Source: Strix aluco (taxonomy: Eukaryota; Chordata; Aves; Strigiformes; Strigidae). Taken from it: a DNA stretch of 64,000 nucleotides. Made by a program: the position numbers and the translations under genes. The stretch is taken from NCBI RefSeq assembly GCF_031877795.1, contig NC_133943.1, positions 9,045,001 to 9,109,000 of the forward strand, read 5' to 3'. Within the stretch, counting starts at the first letter, position 1. Each line of letters opens with the position of its first letter. Under the pieces are notes generated by a model. That model did not search any database and was not told the DNA's origin. It saw nothing but the letters and a program-made list of their open reading frames with translations. Below are positions 23,665 through 36,086 of this stretch, one piece after another.

Positions 23665-24026
23665 TTATTTGCTAAAATTGGCAAAATTTGCAAAGGCATC
23701 TTGCTTGGGTTGCACAGTCCCAGGAGTCAGAGAGGTCATAGCGATATTGGGTACCCCCATTCCTATTGTGCCCGTCAAACCCATGCCTGTAGCTGGCACT
23801 CCCATGTTCATGTTTATTCCCATCATTCCCTGGTTCATCATAGGCGTGGGTCCCATGGAGGTCATTCCCATCGTACCTGACATCACACTGGGCATTCCCA
23901 TCCCCACAGGAATGGGCCCTCCCATCAGTGGGCTCGTCTGGGGTCGAACAGGCATCATGTTAGGCTGAGGATTGAGGTTCACGGCTGCAAAGTTTTGAGT
24001 CATGACATTCATAGGTTGCTGCATAT
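23665..24026 (-). CDS. CLINT1: CLINT1 last coding exon (Met/Gly-rich C-terminus)
   Basis: This exon encodes about residues 532-651. It begins NMQQPMNVMTQNFAAVNLN, passes through a Met/Gly/Pro-rich tail with many M-G and G-M pairs, and ends TVQPKQDAFANFANFSK followed by TAA at 23,665-23,667. The C-terminal D-A-F-A-N-F-A-N-F-S-K is the family signature. The acceptor is cttttttgcag. Length is 362 bp (2 + 119 codons + stop). The longer plus-strand ORFs across this exon are antisense shadows of the codon pattern. Confidence 0.98.
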
Positions 24027-24514
24027 CTGCAAAAAAGACAACAGGATGCAAAAGTCATTAATCAGAATCTGATGCTGAAGGTGCTCATGTATTTTAAGAA
24101 ACTTACATGCTAACCACTGTGAACAAAGATATGATGGCCAAAAAGGTACCTGTTTTGCTCGTTTCCCTACTTTCTGTGTGAAGACTCAGAAAACTTTTAT
24201 AGAAGTTTTAAATAGCGTTTTATAACAATACATGCTACCATGCATATTCTAGAGAAATTCTAGAGATTAGGAAGCCTGAAATCAAGATACTGCAATGGTG
24301 CAAACTCTACAGTAAATGGACAGATACAAGCCTACTAGCATGTCAGTCTTCGTTTAGAAAATACCACTTGTGTCAGAACCATCATAGCAGTTTAAGAAAC
24401 AATCATGACTAAGTGTAAAAAACCAGTAATTGATAGAATACTCCATCTCAAGAACAGCCTACTAAACACATACAGGGCTCAGCGTGCATGCAAAGCAGTG
24501 CAATAATCACTTAC

Positions 24515-24719
24515 TTTGTTGCTGCATCATGGTATTAAGTGATGGCTGCTGGGGTTTGGAAGGCTGCATCCCAGGTACTAAATTGTCCAAACTGATATTT
24601 ACACTGGGATCTGACCAAGTTGAGGGTAGAGTTTTGCTTGCATTCTTCTGCACCATCTCTGTGCTTGCATTATAAAGAGGGTTAGGCTTCGGCATCATAG
24701 TGTTCACGCTTTGCAGAGG
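24515..24719 (-). CDS. CLINT1: CLINT1 coding exon 11
   Basis: This exon encodes about residues 464-531: PLQSVNTMMPKPNPLYN, then KTLPSTWSDPSVNISLDNL, then VPGMQPSKPQQPSLNTMMQQQ. The T-W-S-D-P-S-V-N-I-S-L-D-N-L block is well conserved in CLINT1 and is probably a functional short motif within a disordered tail. The acceptor is tttttag and the donor gtaagt. Length is 205 bp (68 codons + 1); the final A joins AT of exon 12 to make asparagine. Confidence 0.97.
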
Positions 24720-25406
24720 CTAAAAAAGAAAAGTCTGTTGGGATCCACTTGAAACAATTTACCAATAAGAATCGGGACTAAAGAACAAGTGTTAATTTTG
24801 CCACAGCAGACAGTAAAAAGCCAATGAGATTTTTAGCCATGAACTTCAGCTCTTCCAAAGCAGTGCTGCCATGTGCTGTTACATCATTAGAATGGGTTAA
24901 AAGAATATTCTGTAAGCTAGCATCAAGCTCCCATATCAATATGTGGAATGACAGTGATCATCTGCAGTCAAGTTGTGAACAAAAGCCAAGTTGACCTGTT
25001 ATGGTTTCCAAAAACACTCTCCACTTCTGCGTTTTGGAGAACAGAATGGTCCTTGCCTCCATTTACTTGAGGCTGGAAACTTTCTGTGGAGGGTGGCTTT
25101 AAGATTTAAAATATCAACCACCTCGTCTTCCCCAACAAAATAGCAACACTTCATAGAACCATGAAGTCCATCTCAGAGAAGACTAGCTTATAAAAGGAGG
25201 CTTTTCAAGAATATTCGACACTTTCTTTTTAGGAGGCTACTCAAACATTTTTGGACAAAACTTTCTTACAAAAGGCTGACCACAACATCCAGGCAATGGT
25301 ATGGATTCCAGGAGTAGAATGGATTTGTTTTCAATGTTGTCATTAAGGAAAAGGTGAGAGATTAATTGAGGAAGGTCATTAGCAAACTGTACAAATAGCC
25401 ACATAC

Positions 25407-25699
25407 CTGTGACCTTGACATGGGTAAACTGATGCCCACAGCATTGGAGCTCATCATAGAGAAATTCATACTTTGTGAAGAGGTCATGGTTGTCTGAGAG
25501 GGGCCCATCAAATCAAAAAGATCAGTAGAATTTGAAGCAGTTGGAGGCTGGCCAGATGCTGGCTGTGAGCTACTGAAGAGCTCTATAGCTGGCTGCTGTG
25601 CCGTGCTGCTGAAGAGCTCTCCAGATGAAGCACTGGGACAAGGAGAAGCTTGGTTGAAGGCACTCCAGTCACCAAAGTCTCCATTTCCACTTGCTGTAC
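25407..25699 (-). CDS. CLINT1: CLINT1 coding exon 10 (adaptor and clathrin motifs)
   Basis: This exon encodes about residues 366-463. It starts TASGNGDFGDWSAFNQ (a second gamma-ear type motif, DFGDW). The middle is Ser/Gln/Ala-rich with ELFSS repeats. It then has STDLFDLMGPSQ, a clathrin box (LFDLM), and ends MNFSMMSSNAVG to PMSRSQ. The two clathrin boxes (exons 8 and 10) bracket the two ear-binding motifs, as in mammals. The acceptor is ccttcag and the donor gtatgt. Length is 293 bp (2 + 97 codons). Confidence 0.97.
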
Positions 25700-27399
25700 C
25701 TGAAGGAAAGGCACAGCACGGCAGGAAGGAAGAGAGAGAAGAAAGGCAGAACTTAGAGAAAGGCACTGAGCAAATGCCATATTCTATGAACTGAAACAAA
25801 TGAGAGCTGATCTGTGTCCGTCCAGATTAACATCTGCAGGTAGAACCTCCATCTGGACTTCATTCCCTCTCATGAATATTCCAACAATTTTGAACAAGGT
25901 AGCAAAGGAAATATGAAACACCCATGCACATAAAGTAGAAGGATGTTTGATAACATGTCACCTGTGGATGCAAGATAAGTAGGGACAGGTTTTCTTTAGT
26001 TGAAATATGACTGAAAGATAACTTAGGGGTAGATTGGAGGCTCTAGTCAAAACACCACCTAGAATTTTGATAATATTTATCAACTTTTTATCTCAGTGCT
26101 CTGGTATTTGCTGAGAGAACAGTTGTCAGGAATGAGCCACTTGATAAAGCAAAGACAACTACTTCAAAATTTGTTTATATACAATTAGTAACTCTTTGTA
26201 TAAAACAATGCCAAGGGGAATAAAATACAGAACTCTGGAAGTGGGTTGCCAGGGAAGTCTTATTTGAGGTGGTAAGGAATACTTTCTTCCCATCCCATGA
26301 AGTGCTCATGTAAAACAGATTAAGTTTTCTAAATTTGATTGCTGAACTAAATGTCTTGGCTTGAAGCAGAAATTGTCTTGGATCTAGCAATTCTCTTGGC
26401 AGAAGCTTTGCTCACTTCTCAGTTCATCACTTAAGTTTTGTTTCATTTCCGTATACCAGGGTTTTTGTAGACAAACATTTAAATCAACACACAGTAACTT
26501 ACAGCTCTCTGTAGAGAAGCCTAACAGTTATGTGTTGTAGACAACTGCAAGGGTACCTATTTCAGGATCACAGATGTCCAGAGACACAGATCGGTGAACT
26601 GAGAATATGCCATAACCTTTGAGTCAAATGGGAGATGTTATCTACCTTAAAAACACATGTTTTTGTATTACAAGAAAAGGGTTACTTCACAGGAGTGACA
26701 GGGGAAGAAAAGCTTACAAAAACATCTACAGGAGATGCTAAAAATAAAGCAATGCCAATTAAACAGCCCTCATTCCAAGTTGGGCCATAGTGCAGGTCAG
26801 CTTTTTGATTATGTCACTGATACACTTTTGGTACTTCAGCTAAGCCACAACCAATGTCATTGCCATACAAAATGAAATGTGAGTTCTAATGAATAGTTAA
26901 ATCATCTGTTGAATTTCTTTAGACGAGTGAATGAAGACTCAAACACATAAAGCTGGGGTAAATGAATCTAGTGCCAGTTTCCACTTCCTGACCTATACAA
27001 TGGCTAGTTCTTAGCAGCCATCCATAGCAATTTCCTACAGCTGTATTCTACCCACTCAGAAGGTAACTGCAGTACTCTTACACTCCATATACATATTTAT
27101 CAACACGCACCTTCAACCTTTAGTCATCTTTATCTTTACCAATACATCAGAATTTAAAGAACAGTAGGAAAGTAAATCTGTTCACAAAATCCAAGCATGG
27201 CCAACAACTTCAGTGCATGAAGTGGACTAATATTCATTAGCTTAGGGCCTTACTAGAACATTTGCTTTGATCTCCCTCACAAAGAAGGGCTATATTAGAA
27301 TGTTTCAATTAGTATTACATATTAAAAATTAAAACCTACTTTAAATATTCCTGATAGATAAGTAAATGCTGAGTGTGCTCCTTCTGTGTTCAGACCTGT

Positions 27400-27770
27400 G
27401 CACTGAGCACCAATAATGGAAGTGGGGGTAAAAGGGATAAGGGTTTGCCCCTTCAGTAGAACTTCAAAGATGATTAATCAAGAAGGAAAAGATTTCTAGA
27501 GGGGCTTATGCTGTTCAGGAATGATTAATCATTTCACAGGACTCCCTGTCCCTTGCATAATGGTGATTGGAATAGATTAATCATGTTAATGCAGATAAAG
27601 GATTCTATCAATTTAGACTGTATTAACACAGAAATTATTTGCATAGTAGGCGGCTTTGTGTTTGCAAAACAACTTGGTTTTGACTAAGAAAGCCTGTAAA
27701 AAAATTAGAGCAGTTCTTTCCTGCCAAGCAAATTAAAGGTGCATTAACTAATCCATGCCCAGTACAGCTT
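27400..27770. promoter_or_regulatory. Candidate enhancer in CLINT1 intron 9 with three phased palindromes
   Basis: TGATTAATCA occurs at 27,471-27,480 and 27,522-27,531, and AGATTAATCA at 27,574-27,583. Start-to-start spacings are 51 and 52 bp, about five helical turns. The ten-base palindrome contains TGATTAAT on both strands, the classical PBX-HOX composite site. A perfect octamer ATTTGCAT follows at 27,637-27,644. No repeat family explains the block. Confidence 0.5.
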
Positions 27771-29382
27771 TCCTAACACAGCAAAATAAAGGAAGAGGTA
27801 TAAACATGCTGACTAAAATCTGGCTTGCAGGTAGATTTGCTGATCAACCTCTTTGCTATTCTTCTCTCATTTTGGACTTAATTCTACACTCTGTCTGAGA
27901 ACCCCCAGTCAAAAATACCACTACTGCCCAAATTAACTTCACAAAAGATAGCCATTCAGCTCCCTCCACTCCATGTTTGTTTGCAGCACTGTCCTGTCTG
28001 GGTAGCACTGTAGGCTCCCAAAACCACTCCATGCAAAGGAGCTGACTGCTTTAGGCAGCTTCCCAGAATATTTTATTTTCTTTTCAGTCCAATTTTAAGG
28101 GAAACGTTTTTCAGATGGTGGCCATGTCTACGTAACAGCTTGTATGTGTGCATGCAAAATGACTGCACATGCACTGAGCCAACTGTATGGACACATGACA
28201 GCTCTAAACCACATGCCGTGAAACTAGGCAAGGGCAGAACTGAGTGCTGTCCCAACAAGTATTACTAAAATCTTGCTCTTGTGATCAGTCAGTTCATGCC
28301 TGACTTAAGATCTAGATATCTTTTATTTAATAGGCTTCTCCTAAAAGAGAAAGAGACTGGAACAAATTGTTATTTAGCCAAGCTAAAATAAAGTGTTGTC
28401 AGCTTCATCCCACAAATGCATATATGCAACTTCAAAAGCCATCGGTGAGGTTGTACTGTGTATGGAAGACAAACTTGACTAAATTCCCCTCCAACATACC
28501 AGGCCTTCCAGTAGTAACCCAGACATCATTGGAAGTTTTGGAAACAGCCTGTCTCAGGATCCCTCATTATGCCATATGACAAGGCCAGCATAATTGTGTT
28601 TCTCTAAACACTTACAGACTTTTTTTTTTAAATCTTATGTGACAGGTGGGAGCTGAGGACATCTTTAGGGACTCATTTTTCTAGCACAGGTGGGCTGCTA
28701 TTTTCCATTGAACATGATCCCATCTTTTGGTTTTGCTCAACTTACCCATTTACTTTAGTGTCCTGTCCATAACATTAAAGTTCTTAAGACTGATCTGGAC
28801 CCTCTGCACATGTTCAGAAACTATAAACAGCAGCACAAAACCCTTCTAACAACTTTTCACTTCACAGCATTACCACAAGCAAGCAAACCAGACTACCAAG
28901 CACTTCATGCAAGTCTTTTTATCCCACCAGAGCAGCTGTCTTTTTTCCAGATACAGGTAGGTATTAATTATTAAAAAAACAACTTGCAAACTGTTAGCTG
29001 AAGTATTAGAAAAATGACTGCTTTTTATTGCAAATCAAAGTTGAATAACCTTACATAAAACACTGGAAAGACTATGATGATTAATAATGTGAATGGTCTA
29101 TCACTACAGCCAATTTTCCAATCATTTTTGAAACACAAATACTGTCATCCTGAAGCATTCATCACTGTAGAACTCCAATTAATATAGCTCTTTGCCCACA
29201 AGTGCAAAAGCGGAATGCACTAGGTTCTTTTTTAAAATTGTTTAGTGAGCACTCTTCAGCCAGCATTTAGACCCACACTTGTTTATTTCAGGTTTTACTT
29301 TTCCACTCCAGAAGTCACATCTTATCTCAGTGCAGTTCAAAATTAGACTTGGAGCTATGTTTTAAGTCTTATTATATGCTTA

Positions 29383-29428
29383 TATTATGTTATTAGGTGA
29401 ACACTTATTATGTTATTAGGTGAACACT
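29383..29428. repeat. Perfect 23-bp tandem duplication
   Basis: Two identical adjacent 23-bp units starting TATTATGTTATTAGG and ending GAACACT. Exact identity implies a recent duplication. Confidence 0.9.
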
Positions 29429-29662
29429 GTTATATTTGTAACTCCTACTAACATTTTTCTGAAATAAAGTTCATTAAAAGTTTCAGGTCCAATGAGACAC
29501 ATGCCAGACAGTAGATTCTTCCTTACTCAATATAGCACTCGCCGTCCAGTTGCATAAACACAATTTGCCCTGGAAAGGGAAGGGACTTTCAGTAATGCCA
29601 TGTGGCATCTCCTCCTCTCTTTCTGCCCTTAAACAGCATTTTAATCTGTAAATTAATCCTAC

Positions 29663-29740
29663 CTTGCGATGATGGGAAACTTGCTGAAGCAGCAGCTGAA
29701 CTAAAATCAGCAAATCCTCCAAATGGGTCAGTTGATCCAC
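29663..29740 (-). CDS. CLINT1: CLINT1 coding exon 9 (gamma-ear motif exon)
   Basis: This small exon encodes about residues 340-365: GGSTDPFGGFADFSSAAA to FPSSQ. The FGGFADF stretch is an acidic-phenylalanine motif of the type that binds AP-1 gamma-ear and GGA GAE domains. The acceptor is gtttctag and the donor gtagga. Its 78 bp (2 + 25 codons + 1) is a multiple of three, so skipping it would remove the motif without shifting the frame. Confidence 0.96.
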
Positions 29741-32700
29741 CTAGAAACAGAAGGAAGCCAAATGCTGTTACAGGATTGTGCAAAGATCCATTGCAACAAC
29801 TGCATGCAGGATTTATGAAGAAAAGCTGTTCTGTATTTGGCAAGATGGATTTTATTGATTCTGCTCCCTAAGCCAGCACTGTTTTCCTCTTCATCACCAT
29901 ACTATATTTATACAAGCCTGCAACAATAAACTGGATTCTCTCCACCTAGCTTGCCGATCTTGCAATTTTGTTTTCCTAGGGAAGAACTAAAAGATGCAAG
30001 TTTTTGCTATCTCTAAATATAAATTTAGAGAGATTAAAAAGGTTATCAAGTTTTTAACTAGTGAGGGATGCTACTAGCTTGGCAGTTTGTAAAATTAAAA
30101 CTTTGGAAGTCTAACACATAAATGCCAAACATTCTTACTGTATAAAAGTTAATTTATTATGCTTACTATGAAAAATTGCATGTCGCCTTATATTTAGTTT
30201 TTGTGTTACTTAAAGCATGAATGATTCTGCAATGATCTTGAATTGGGATTTCAAGGACAGAGCTTGCATTTGTGTTCATTTTTTTATAAGTTTTCTTCCT
30301 TTTGACAGCAGGAACACTAAGTTTTCCAGCCAGACATTTGTATACAGCATATAAATTATTAACTTCTGAATACAGCACAGTAACAATTTTTCACAAAAAA
30401 AATACAGCCAAGGTATAAAAACAGAAGAAAGATTTAAGAACCATATTGGAAAGCTGCTTTTTTTAATGAATAAAAACAGTTTATAAAAAAATCATCCAAT
30501 TATCCTTGATACTGCTTTTAAGTAGGTATTCCACTGACCTGAGAAAACTAAGAAGTTGACCTTATTTGTTTGTCCTCAAAGATTTCACCTCCAAGAAGTC
30601 CCACCCTTAGAAGAAGCTGCAGCAGTTCAATTATTTTGCTTTTAGTGTTATGTGTACATTATATAGGTTACATCACAGCTGCTTAGCCTGCAGTGCTTAG
30701 AAACTAGCCAGGTGGGACTGGAACATCTGTGCTGCACTCAAACACCACCAGGGACAGCTTCCAACATCTGGTGCCATTTCTGAATTGTCTTATCGCTGCA
30801 AGACATTCTGCCCCATCTGCTACTCTCAACTGGGTTAATTAAACTAGAACCATCTCCTTTTTAATAAATGGCTAGCAGTAATAAAAGGAACCATTCACTT
30901 TCTAATACATGTGTACTTGTATTTCTTTTTAATGTTATTTTACTGTAGACATTGCCAGGAAGGCGACTGTTCTTCCAAGGGGAAATGTCTTTTCTTGCTG
31001 AGTGTGTAGCATATGATATAAAACATGAGAAGGGAATGCAAGGATGGTCTCTTCGAATTTTCAGAAATATAGCACTACTGAAATCCTTTTACCACCTTTT
31101 CAAGAAGGAAAAGATTTCACACAAAGTTAAGAAATTTCTTAAACACAAATTCTGAAGTGATCCAGTAAGCACCTTACATATGTTTATATCCAGGTTTTAT
31201 ACTGAATGCAACCTGAAAATGAAGAAGGGTGAGATAAGCCAGTGAAATATCAAGCTAAAAACCTGCTCTGATTCTGTTTACTCTGCCTACTGTAATGAAC
31301 ATTTTCAAATATTTTTTTCCATCACATGTCCTTACAGAGTTCAGAACAGGTTAATGGTTTGAGAGTTTATATGCAGAATGAGCAACACAGATGACACATT
31401 CTTGACCACATCCTCAAAAAAATCACTGCTCGTGTGCTATGCCTATTATCCTTGGGCTGTTTGACAAAGTATCTAGGGATTAATTTAATTTTAAAAGCAG
31501 AACTAGGTTCAAAACCAAAATAACCCCTTAATATTCTCAGTCAAGTCAACTCTTCCTCCACCTCTATTGCCTGTTTTCAAATGAAACTGAGTTGCAGAGA
31601 GAAGTGGCAGAGCTTAAGCTGAATACAGTAACTCTCTAAAGAAAGGTATCACCGGCTAAGTTTAAAGCACCTCATCTCCAGTAACACCAAAAAATTACTT
31701 CCAGCAGGTCTAACCACAGATCCTACATCTTCTCAAACAGATTGCTCCTTTACGGCAACCAACCCTCCTCACATACAAACTGTGTTGCTTTAGTAATGTG
31801 TAACCCCCCCAAGCCTCACCAACCTTCTTCCCCATCTCTGCACCTGAAAATACAGAGATAAGCAAATTCTGAGTTCCCTGAATTCACATGACTTCCCTGA
31901 CAGTTTCTTCACAGGACAGATCAAAGGCTGCATTTGACCCTTTCCCTGTGTCTTCCCTGACACTGGGAATGTTCCCACACCCTGTGCTGCAAGGAACAGT
32001 GGTCATAACAAGTGACCTGCACGTGAAGGACAGTGCTAATCTTCTCAACATGAGTTATCCTCAAAGATTCCCATGTGAGATCTGTCACTACAAATGAACC
32101 CTTTCCATCTGCCTTCCCAGGTCAGCAAAGAGGTTATTTAGCAGGACCAGCTGGTAATATGCCTCTTCTCAACACCATTTCTAAATGTTGCTTTGCAAAA
32201 AGAAGAAAAAAGGCAAAAAGAAAAAAGGCTTACTACAGCAAAGAACCAAACTGCTGAAAGATTCAAATACACTGTAATATGGAAGCTGCCATAGTTCTGT
32301 TTGAAATATGGGAAGGCTCACTTTGAAGTAGAAACATCTATTCTCAATGTGATTTTATTTTTATACATAAAAAAAACCATACACATGTATATAAATAAAA
32401 CAAAAAAGGCTCTAATCTCTTTTCCCATAAGAATTGGATAGGAGAAGCTCCAGTATTGATTTGGGGTAGTGGTTCTGATATAGGATCTTAAAACTCCACA
32501 GCGCTGTGGTAACTCCAATGTACAATGAACACCTTTGCATATGAAGTTAATAAAACCAGAAAATAATGCAAAATAGATTGTTCCTTAAATCTGTGCATAA
32601 AAGAACAGATGCATGAAATTAATTTTATTTCTTAACCATTAGGAATTAACATGTATTTCAGAACAGGCACATAAACTTTATCTACTCTCCCCAAAATAAA

Positions 32701-34068
32701 AGTGAAGAGTTTTAAAGATCTACCAGAAATAAGGAAGAAAAGACTGAGATGGATCTCTGACACTAAATTACCACGACAATTTCCCTCTACTCCAATAGAG
32801 TTTTCATGTATTTTATATTCTATTAAATACTTACAGGGGTAGCATTTTGGTAGCCCAGTAATGAAAGGAACTGTGTCTCACAGAGTGCTCATAATACTGG
32901 CTTTGCTCATACATTATAATAAAAATAACTAGTGTGACATATTATAGGGGTTCCCGCTACAATGTGCCCAGAAGTGGCGTAACTTCAGACAGAAGTGAGT
33001 AAGAGTAGTCTTTACATATGCATAAATGCGGCCACCTTGCCACACAAGTGGGCCTCTACTCACTCTGGACTGCCATTTTTTGGTACAGGCTCTGTGACTT
33101 TACACTGTCTTAAAGACTGAAGCTGAGTATCTGTTGTCCCCAAGATATTCACATTGTTTGTAGAAGTGCACATGTGCATGACCCCATACATTTACAATAA
33201 AGAGAAGTTACTTATCTGTAATGGAAAGCAGTTACATGAAAGGTTTCTATCTATGAAAAGGCATATGCTCATATATTATTGGCTATTCAAAGTGATCTTT
33301 AAACAAAAATTCTGCCCACAGTTAACTCTCCCAGCTGTGCCCTTAGACCACAAGTACATGGAAGTCCTTTTTCTATTTCATGCTAGACACAATCAAGACT
33401 GTTGATATTAAGAACCTGTAAGCACAATAACAAGTCTTTAAAGTTTTAGGTTTTGAAAAGCAAACCATCAAACCCCTGAGCCCATCTATCAATCCTGTAT
33501 GCAATGCACTGAAATGTAACACAATCCTAAAAAGAAAGTGCATTTTCAGAGCGTAAGGGTAACTCCATATGAAGGTTAATGGACTTAAAATTCAACTTAA
33601 CATTCAGAGTGAAGGGATATGTTTTGCAATGAATAATTTTACTTTTAGGTAGTAATTTATTTTTGGTATTAGGGTTGGGATCAACCAAGTACCAAGACAA
33701 AATAAGATAAAGAAACAAGTTTGCTATATAGTTTAGATGAAAGCTTATATGAAGATCACCCATCTCCAGCTTTCTTAGCCTTTGAATTGCACTATGAGAA
33801 ATGCTTGAATGTGAATGGATTGCACTTGCTTTTAGAGTTAATTATAAATAACTGACAGACTGATCTGGCGTTAATCTCTGTGCTGCTAACATTTATTAGT
33901 CCTATGCATAGCACATACAGTACCTTGCTACAAAAGGTTCTAGGCAACTCTAAATTTTTTGAGTATTCATTTCTCAATTTATCTACTACTCTATCTATAT
34001 AACAACAAACAAGGTTATACCCAGAAATGGTTCAAAATAAGCATTAAGTAAAACCAAAATGTGCCTAC
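29741..34068 (-). other. CLINT1: CLINT1 intron 8 (4.3 kb)
   Basis: GT..AG intron between exons 8 and 9. It is AT-rich and unique-looking; ORFs in it are all under 90 codons and none resembles a protein I know. Nothing else supported. Confidence 0.9.
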
Positions 34069-34150
34069 CTGTTGAAACTGGCTGGCTAGCTCCATCAAAT
34101 AATAGATCAACCAGGTCATTAGATGACTTGCTGCCAGACGGTACAGAAGC
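34069..34150 (-). CDS. CLINT1: CLINT1 coding exon 8 (clathrin-box exon)
   Basis: This exon encodes about residues 313-339, with SGSKSSNDLVDLLFDGASQP. DLVDLL fits the clathrin-box pattern (L-hydrophobic-x-hydrophobic with nearby acid), which binds the clathrin heavy-chain N-terminal propeller. The human protein as I recall it reads DLVDLFDG, so this copy appears to have one extra leucine. The acceptor is tcttcttcag and the donor gtaggc. Length is 82 bp (27 codons + 1). Confidence 0.96.
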
Positions 34151-34659
34151 CTGAAGAAGAAATCACATAGTGGTTTTCAACTTGTGATATCAGTCATCTT
34201 AAATGACATTAAGAAGTTTTCTGGTTTTTTTGGGTGCTTTGTTTTGTTTTGGAGAGATGGCAGATTTGGTTTTGAATCACCAGAACCTGGCTAAATTTCA
34301 AATCAAACAGCAAGTGGTTCTTTTTTTTTTTCTGATAATTGAAGAACTTAATTTGTCTATAAGTGTGCAGGCTCAGAGAATCCTTCACACTTCAGGCCAA
34401 GATTTTATCTTTGCTTTCCTGAAGAGAGTAAAACATGGTAATGACTACGTTTAAAATTTCTACATCTTAAAGCAATCACACAAAAAGGCATTCTGTAATT
34501 AAACTGTTCCATTGCCTTTGAAAACCCCAATTAAACATTTTTGATAAAATAGTTCCCTTGAAGGCTGCATAGCAAAAATTCTACCCTAAACTAGAAATTC
34601 TCAGAGGTTAGAGGAAAACTGTTTCCAAAGTCACGTTTTATGGTGCTCTGCTGTCTCAC

Positions 34660-34903
34660 CTTTGCTGTTGGCTGTGCAGTATGAGCAGCAACATTCTGTT
34701 CTGGACTTGCTTTATCCCCCGTATAATGTGCTGCTGCTCCCAAGTCAATGGTTTTTGAAGGATTTGCTGTGCGTTTATGTCTGGTGGTGGTAGTTTCTGT
34801 AGCCTGTGTAATATGAATGTGTTTCGTCGTTACAGTCTCCTCTTCATCTTTAAATTCAGCTTTGGGAGATTTACCTCTTCTTGATTTTTCCTCATCACTG
34901 TCA
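34660..34903 (-). CDS. CLINT1: CLINT1 coding exon 7 (Ser/Thr-rich linker)
   Basis: This exon encodes about residues 231-312. It opens with an acidic serine cluster (SDSDEEK) and a basic R-R-G-K-S-P-K. The family-conserved EEETVTTKHIHITQATETT and RHKRTANPSKTIDLGAAAHY follow, and the exon ends in a variable ASPEQNVAAHTAQPTAK. The region is predicted to be disordered, and the TETTTTRHKR/S-P sites are plausible kinase targets. The acceptor is gtttttccag and the donor gtgaga. Length is 244 bp (1 + 81 codons). Confidence 0.97.
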
Positions 34904-36086
34904 CTGGAAAAACAAAAGCAATGGAAAACCATTCATGATGGACTTAAGTGGACATGTGGCTTAAGCCACCAGAGTTTTGGTTATTGTAGTTCCTTGTAAA
35001 AACACTGCTTCTTCCTACATTTGAGAAAGGAAATACCCTTACATAACGCATCTACGTAACACAGCATAGCACCTATTGTACAAAAGTGAGAAGAAAAGCA
35101 AGTTATTTTGTTAAACATTAACTGCAAGTCCACAGCAGAGGATAATAGGAAATCAGTGTTTAAATCCAGTACATTTAATTATCTTCTGACAGGAACGCCC
35201 CCACACATTATGTAACACTTCAGCAACAAAAAGTTAAGTTGGCAGGTCTGCTCAGTACTTACACCAAGAGACAGAAAGCAGTGAACGAGATACAGGTACT
35301 ATCAGATTTTGAGAGTTCCATTCCTGTTTCAGCTCATTTCCCTTTCCAGAGAAACAGTCTTTTATATTCTTTAAAATATTTGTGGAAAAAGAATGCTTAC
35401 AGAATTATGCAATGCAATGATATTATTAATTTTCTATCACAGAACACACATTTATTCTTAAAATGTAAAGAACAAAAGTGTCACCATTTTAGGCAAAAAC
35501 TTTTTAGATGTCACTGTGTAATATTTAATCTGTTACATTTTAAGTCTTTCACAAACAAACCAATTGCCCCCCCACCAACAGTCATGTTGCCTGTTATCAT
35601 CAAGATAAGATTTGTACATAACAGTGAAAATTGCTGTCGAGAAAGCTTAAATACATTGAAATGTATTTTGAAATAGTAATTCCCTTAGCAACATAGTTGA
35701 AAGTGGAAGGATTTTATATTTTAATAATGCACTAGAATACTAAAACTGCAAAATTTAAGAAAGGCTGTCCCTTTGTCGGTGGGAATATGACAGTAACTGC
35801 AATATACTCTGGAGGGTAGCCTTTGTTCTCCGTTAACAATAGTGGGCTTTTTGGAATACATTGCGTGTGTCATTTCCTCTATGCATATTACCCACTCACC
35901 ACTGGGGATGGCTCAATTCATTAACATCAGTGAATATAAATGCTTACTCCTGTTTTTAATCTTTTATTTTTAAAAGCAAATTATCAGAGCTGCTGGCCAA
36001 CCTAGTGACTATCAGCATTTGCTTGAGCCAGCCATAGGCAAGTGAGCTCGCATGGCAGCACCTAACCTTATCCTTCCAAAGCACTT

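Larger units (their letters stand above)
25700..29662 (-). other. CLINT1: CLINT1 intron 9 (4.0 kb)
   Basis: GT..AG intron between exons 9 and 10. It contains the homeodomain-motif block at 27.4-27.77 kb described separately and a perfect 23-bp tandem duplication near 29.4 kb. I saw no interspersed repeat or coding exon in it. Confidence 0.9.

Noticed and set aside
23503-23968. Plus-strand ORFs of 125-136 codons opposite the CLINT1 last exon
   Set aside because: They are antisense to a certain coding exon; the Met/Gly/Pro codon pattern of CLINT1 leaves the opposite frames open.
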